Source: Planctomycetales bacterium (GTDB lineage: Bacteria > Planctomycetota > Planctomycetia > Isosphaerales > Isosphaeraceae). From it: 9,766 bases of DNA. The notes beneath the pieces were generated by a model. That model searched no databases and was not told where the DNA came from. It saw only the letters and a program-made list of their open reading frames with translations. Location of the stretch: assembly GCA_027435495.1 (NCBI GenBank), contig DAHZZC010000625.1:1-9766 (forward strand), in the 5' to 3' direction. The position numbers were made by a program, and so were the translations under genes. Shown piece by piece: positions 6,513 through 9,766 of this stretch; within the stretch, counting starts at the first letter, position 1; each line of letters opens with the position of its first letter.

Positions 6513-8879
6513 TCAGGGGAGCGAAATCGAGTGTCCCGTCGCTCGTGCCGGCATCCTCGGGGACATCGGCATTGGTTGATGGGCGCCTGGCGGTCGGTTG
6601 TGGTTCCGGTTCGGAATCCGGGCGACGAGCGCCTCCATCTGGGCGGCCTTCGCCTCCTCTCCGATCGCTCGGTACGTCCCGGCCAGGGATTGATAGCTCC
6701 GGCGCCTCGATTCGTTCGACCAGCCCCCGGAAGGCATCTCCTCGTCGATCGCAGCCGATGATTCGGCCACCACCCGGTCGGCCTCGGCCCGGGCTTCCTC
6801 GACGTGATGGAGTCGGGCCAGGAGGGCGGCCAGCGTCGTTCGTCGGGAGAGAATCACGTTGCGGACACCTCCAGCTCCGGGGCTCTCCAGATGATTGGCC
6901 AGCCACTCGTCCCGGGCGATCGCTTCGCGGTCGTAGCCGATGGCTTCGTCGGGGCGCCCGAGTGATTCGAGAAGCTTGCCGAGCGAGGCGTTCCATCGGG
7001 CGAGGGCCGCGGCGTAGGTGATCTGCTTCTTCTCGTCGGCTCGAAGGAAGAGGCGCTCGGCGATCGCGATGGCGCGGCGGAGGTCGGGCTCAACACGCTC
7101 CGGGGCGCTGGTCCAGGCGCCAGGAACATCGAGCGCGAGCGTCCGTGCCAACTCGTAGGCATACTCCGACGGCTCCCCCTCGCGGTCGAGGAGAGCCTCG
7201 AATCCGCGGACGGCCTTGGCATGCGCCTCGTCGGCCTCGGCATCCCGGCCGAGCCACCGATAGAGCGCCGCGACTTTTCGGTAGGCACGGGCCGCCTCGC
7301 CCTGAAGCTCGTTGGTTTGATTGCGGGCGGCAAATCCGTCGTAGAACTCCAGGACGATTTCCAGGAGGGCGAGCTCGCGATCGGTAAGCTCAAGCCGGTG
7401 GGGCATCCTCGAACCCGGTGGCGGGCCAGGGACACCCGGGAAGCGATCGGAATGCCCCGGACCGGGTCTGGACCCGGGCTCGCCGCCTGGCCGACCGGCG
7501 CGAGCCGGAGCCCAGGGGATCCGGCCGTCGGCGAACGGTCCCTCGTCGGAGGGGTCGGAGAACTGGTTGAACAGGCGCTCGAAGGAGGCGAGCAAGAACT
7601 GGACGTTTGCGTCCTGTCGCTCGAGCGCCTGATGCGTGGTGACGTAGCCCCAGGTGACCGCCGCGAGCGCCACGATCATCGACGCGGCGACGGCAACCAT
7701 CGCGACGGCCAAGACCCGATTGCGACGGACCCACCGGGCGAGCCGCTCCGGAGGCGAGGCGCGGCGGGCCCGGATCGGTCGATCGCCGAGGAAGGCGCGG
7801 AGGTCCTCGGCCAGCTCGCCAGCGGTCGCGTACCGGCGCTCGGGTTCTCGCGATGTGGCCTTCAGGACGATCGTTTCCAGGTCGAGGGGGATCGTTCGGT
7901 CAAGCTGCCTCGGGCGGATTGGCTGCTCCTCGGTCACGCACCGGAGCAACTCGCTGGGGCTGAGGTCGCCGAAGGGTGGGCGGAGCGTGAGCAACTCGTA
8001 GAGTGTCAGGCCGAGGCTGTAGATGTCGCCCGAGCGATCGGTTCGGCCGCTGAGGACCTCAGGGGCCATGTACCGGAGCGTGCCAACGACGTCGCCCGAG
8101 TTGGTCAGGTCGTCGCGCCCGACCAGCTTCGCGAGCCCGAAGTCCGTGATCCAGGCGACCCCCTGCTCATCGACGAGGATATTCGCCGGCTTGATGTCGC
8201 GGTGCAGGATGCCCTGGCCGTGGGCATACTGGAGCGCCTCGGCCGCCTGCATCCCAACGCCGGCGACAAATCGCCAGTGTTCAGTGCCTCCCGGATGATC
8301 GGCGTTCGGGCGCCGCCACCGGTCGAGCATCCGGTCGAGCCCCTCGCCTCGGATATACTGCATCGCGTAGAAGGGGAGACCGTCGTGCTCGCCGGCCTGG
8401 AAGATCGGGACGATGTTGGTGTGGTGGAGCTGGGCGACCGCCATCGCCTCGCGTTGAAATCGGCGGCGACGGCGGGCATCGAGCATTCCGTGCCGGGGGA
8501 TGACCTTCAGCGCGACGTGTCGGTCGAGCGTCTCCTGGTAGGCTTCGTAGACGATCCCCATGCCGCCCCGGCCAAGCTCGCGAACGATCCGGTACTCGCC
8601 CAGACGCTCGGGCGCTGGGTCGTGGAGATCGCACTCAGCGACCGAGGACGCCCGGACCTGCCGCTTGAGACCCTCCATCATCGCGACTGAGGGAAGCAGT
8701 TCCCGAATCCGGGTTGCGTGGTCGGGATACCGGTTTACGTACTCGTTGACGGTGGGCGTTTCTCCCCGACGGAACCGAGCGGCGAACTCCTCGGCGAGTC
8801 GATCGAGGACCTCGCTCGGATCGGACGCCAGATGCTCGGAAGTCTGGTCCAGTTCGTCGCCCTGGGCTGGAATGGTCAT
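6513..8879 (-). CDS. Membrane Ser/Thr protein kinase, canonical Hanks type, with helical extracytoplasmic tail (kinase B)
   Basis: This is a 788-residue kinase. An N-terminal region (about 20-75) containing RRGETPTVNEYVNRYPDHA is typical of planctomycete kinases. The kinase domain (about 96-365) shows GRGGMG (103-108), K125, alphaC E144, HRDIKPAN (226-233), DFGLA (246-250), APE (272-274) and GDIYSLG (284-290); all catalytic residues are present. A membrane helix lies at about 388-410, and the rest should be extracytoplasmic: a Gly/Pro-rich linker (about 445-492), then a helical region with LTDRELALLEIVLEFYDGFA and FAARNQTN, sequences I recognise from other planctomycete kinases, and degenerate TPR-like helices to about residue 750. 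The tail ends in a Pro/Met-rich stretch. The start codon overlaps the sigma B stop codon (ATGA, 8876-8879), so translation is probably coupled and expression near-stoichiometric. The obvious partner is sigma B; direct phosphorylation is inferred. Confidence 0.93.
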   Translation of the reverse strand: MTIPAQGDELDQTSEHLASDPSEVLDRLAEEFAARFRRGETPTVNEYVNRYPDHATRIRELLPSVAMMEGLKRQVRASSVAECDLHDPAPERLGEYRIVRELGRGGMGIVYEAYQETLDRHVALKVIPRHGMLDARRRRRFQREAMAVAQLHHTNIVPIFQAGEHDGLPFYAMQYIRGEGLDRMLDRWRRPNADHPGGTEHWRFVAGVGMQAAEALQYAHGQGILHRDIKPANILVDEQGVAWITDFGLAKLVGRDDLTNSGDVVGTLRYMAPEVLSGRTDRSGDIYSLGLTLYELLTLRPPFGDLSPSELLRCVTEEQPIRPRQLDRTIPLDLETIVLKATSREPERRYATAGELAEDLRAFLGDRPIRARRASPPERLARWVRRNRVLAVAMVAVAASMIVALAAVTWGYVTTHQALERQDANVQFLLASFERLFNQFSDPSDEGPFADGRIPWAPARAGRPGGEPGSRPGPGHSDRFPGVPGPPPGSRMPHRLELTDRELALLEIVLEFYDGFAARNQTNELQGEAARAYRKVAALYRWLGRDAEADEAHAKAVRGFEALLDREGEPSEYAYELARTLALDVPGAWTSAPERVEPDLRRAIAIAERLFLRADEKKQITYAAALARWNASLGKLLESLGRPDEAIGYDREAIARDEWLANHLESPGAGGVRNVILSRRTTLAALLARLHHVEEARAEADRVVAESSAAIDEEMPSGGWSNESRRRSYQSLAGTYRAIGEEAKAAQMEALVARIPNRNHNRPPGAHQPMPMSPRMPARATGHSISLP

Positions 8880-9502
8880 TCCTCGCTCCCCTGGAGTTGC
8901 TCGAGCGCACCCTTGAGCCGTTCGAGCGCCCGGACGTATCGCTTGCTGGCTGCGGCCGGCTGGATGCCCAGAACAGCGGCTGCTTCCTGGTTGGTCAGCT
9001 CCTCGAAATGGCGGAGAGCGAGCACCTCGCGGTCGGTCGGATCGAGTCCTTCGAGCGCCTCGCGAAGTTGGTCCATCGCCTCAGCCCGCTCGGCGGCCCG
9101 GCTTGGGGAGGTCAAGTCGCCGATAAAGTCGGCGATTTTCTCCGAGCTGGCCGAGAGCGCGCCCCCGGGCCGGAGGGCGACTTCTCGGCCAGCGTCGCGC
9201 ATCTGGGCGCCCAGGTGCTGGCGATGGACCTCGACCAGCCGCTGCATGGTCACCCAGCGGAGCCAGATCAAAAACGGCATGTCCGGAACCGTCTGGAAAT
9301 GCGGCAACCGCTTGAGGGCGTCGATGTAAGCCTCCTGGAGGACGTCGGAGGTCGCGATCCGTCCTTTCAGCCGCCCGTCCAGCCGGAACTGGATCATCCG
9401 CGCCAGCCGCTCTCGATACCGGGAAAAGAGCTCACCGAGCGCCCCCTGGTCACCACTCTGGAGCCGGTCCAGCAACGCCTGGACTTCTGCGGTCTCGTCC
9501 AT
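8876..9502 (-). CDS. ECF-type RNA polymerase sigma factor, kinase-linked (sigma B)
   Basis: This is a 208-residue ECF sigma factor. Region 2 covers about residues 10-100, with region 2.2 reading RIATSDVLQEAYIDALKRL; the usual acidic DAED is here ATSD (50-53), so two of three acidic residues are missing and a Thr and Ser stand in. FLIWLRWVTMQRLVEVHRQH (about 77-96) fits regions 2.3-2.4. A linker (about 105-140) leads to region 4 (about 143-200), with LDPTDREVLALRHFEELTNQ and the helix-turn-helix NQEAAAVLGIQPAAASKRYV. ATG 9502 is chosen, with AGGA 9 bases upstream; a GTG directly before it (9505) would have 6-base spacing and adds one residue. The stop overlaps the kinase B start in ATGA. No anti-sigma gene is adjacent. 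Control by phosphorylation from kinase B is inferred from operon structure and the altered region 2.2. Confidence 0.92.
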   Translation of the reverse strand: MDETAEVQALLDRLQSGDQGALGELFSRYRERLARMIQFRLDGRLKGRIATSDVLQEAYIDALKRLPHFQTVPDMPFLIWLRWVTMQRLVEVHRQHLGAQMRDAGREVALRPGGALSASSEKIADFIGDLTSPSRAAERAEAMDQLREALEGLDPTDREVLALRHFEELTNQEAAAVLGIQPAAASKRYVRALERLKGALEQLQGSEE

Positions 9503-9577
9503 CACGTGCCGTCCTGGGCCGGGGACTCAGGCATCCCCTGTCTTGAGAAACGGAGAGGCGAAGTTGAAGAGACAACT

Positions 9578-9583
9578 ATTATG
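9578..9583 (-). promoter_or_regulatory. Possible -10 element for the sigma B/kinase B operon
   Basis: On the minus strand this reads CATAAT, five of six matches to TATAAT, 75 bases before ATG 9502 and within an AT-rich patch. The hexamer 17 bases upstream (TTCCGG) is a poor -35, so an activator or an alternative sigma factor may be needed. The same patch reads TATTAT on the + strand without a -35. Confidence 0.22.
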
Positions 9584-9641
9584 GATCTCGAACGACGAGG
9601 CCGGAAGACCGCTCCGGATCGGGATCAGGGCCGTTTCATTC

Positions 9642-9766
9642 TCAGATCGGGGTTGACAGGATTTCGAGAGCTTTCTCGGGGTGGCAGACGTAATGGCGTG
9701 TTGCTGCCGCGGCGCTCTTGTGCCCCTGGCGATCGAACAGGAAGACGACGATGTTCCTCAAGGCCG
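9642..9766 (-). CDS. 3' end of an unidentified gene, possibly a tyrosine recombinase/integrase
   Basis: Only the last 40 codons are in the window (stop TGA at 9642-9644), and the 5' part lies beyond the right edge. Third codon positions are mostly G or C, supporting real coding in this frame. The visible tail contains LFDRQGHKSAAAATRHYV followed by CHPEKALEIL. The order GHxS, then T, then a Tyr followed by a short helix, recalls the C-terminal end of tyrosine recombinases (LGHxS...T..Y.H), where the last His and the nucleophilic Tyr are about 9 residues apart; here the spacing is 10 and the usual LLGH is replaced by RQGH. The identification is therefore weak. The gene ends 139 bases before sigma B on the same strand. 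If it is an integrase, the sigma B/kinase B pair may sit beside a mobile element. Confidence 0.4.
   Translation of the reverse strand, partial: ALRNIVVFLFDRQGHKSAAAATRHYVCHPEKALEILSTPI

Noticed and set aside
5978..7021. 347-codon open frame on the + strand across the end of kinase A and into kinase B
   Set aside because: Arg/Pro/Ser-rich translation overlapping two well-supported genes; a composition artefact.
7221..8690. 489-codon open frame on the + strand
   Set aside because: Entirely antisense to kinase B, whose motifs are unambiguous; long antisense frames are common in GC-rich genes and this one shows no family motif.
9601..9617. CCGGA/TCCGG short stem between the right-edge gene and sigma B
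   Set aside because: Only 5 bp with no T-run; too weak to call a terminator.
9653..9658. Perfect TTGACA on the + strand
   Set aside because: No -10 at the right distance, no + strand gene starts downstream in the window, and it lies inside the minus-strand coding end.
1..9766. CRISPR array, tRNA, rRNA or insertion sequence
   Set aside because: No regularly spaced direct repeats, no tRNA- or rRNA-like sequence and no transposase frame were seen.

Overview
The window looks like chromosomal DNA from a GC-rich planctomycete, most likely of the Isosphaeraceae/Gemmataceae type. Three things point there: two ECF sigma factor genes each followed by a membrane-anchored Ser/Thr protein kinase with repeat-type tails, a protein with an N-terminal LEPR-XLL-like motif, and strongly GC-biased third codon positions. 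The lineage is inferred from gene content, not from a marker gene.

Layout from left to right. Positions 1-525 hold the 3' end of a fabF-type beta-ketoacyl-ACP synthase gene on the + strand. About 990 bases without a convincing gene follow (526-1517); they carry several well-formed inverted repeats. Next on the + strand come a LEPR-XLL-like, Ser/Thr/Pro-rich protein with a C-terminal membrane segment (1527-2888), an ECF sigma factor (3028-3624, 'sigma A') and an unusual receptor-like kinase with a TPR tail (3696-6272, 'kinase A'). A 240-base convergent spacer with a 10-bp stem-loop separates these from a minus-strand pair that reads towards them: sigma factor 'sigma B' (8876-9502) and kinase 'kinase B' (6513-8879), joined by an ATGA overlap. 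The right edge has the 3' end of another minus-strand gene, possibly a tyrosine recombinase.

The central theme is two sigma/kinase signalling modules placed tail to tail. In each, the kinase has a cytoplasmic catalytic domain, one transmembrane helix and a C-terminal half that should lie outside the cytoplasmic membrane. The likely logic is that the outer part senses something, the kinase responds, and the paired sigma factor redirects transcription. No anti-sigma gene is seen in either module. The modules differ in detail. Kinase B has all canonical kinase motifs, while kinase A has HMD in place of HRD, DFH in place of DFG and a shortened beta3-alphaC stretch. Sigma B has lost most of the acidic region 2.2 motif and carries Thr-Ser there, which suggests control by phosphorylation; sigma A keeps both outer aspartates.
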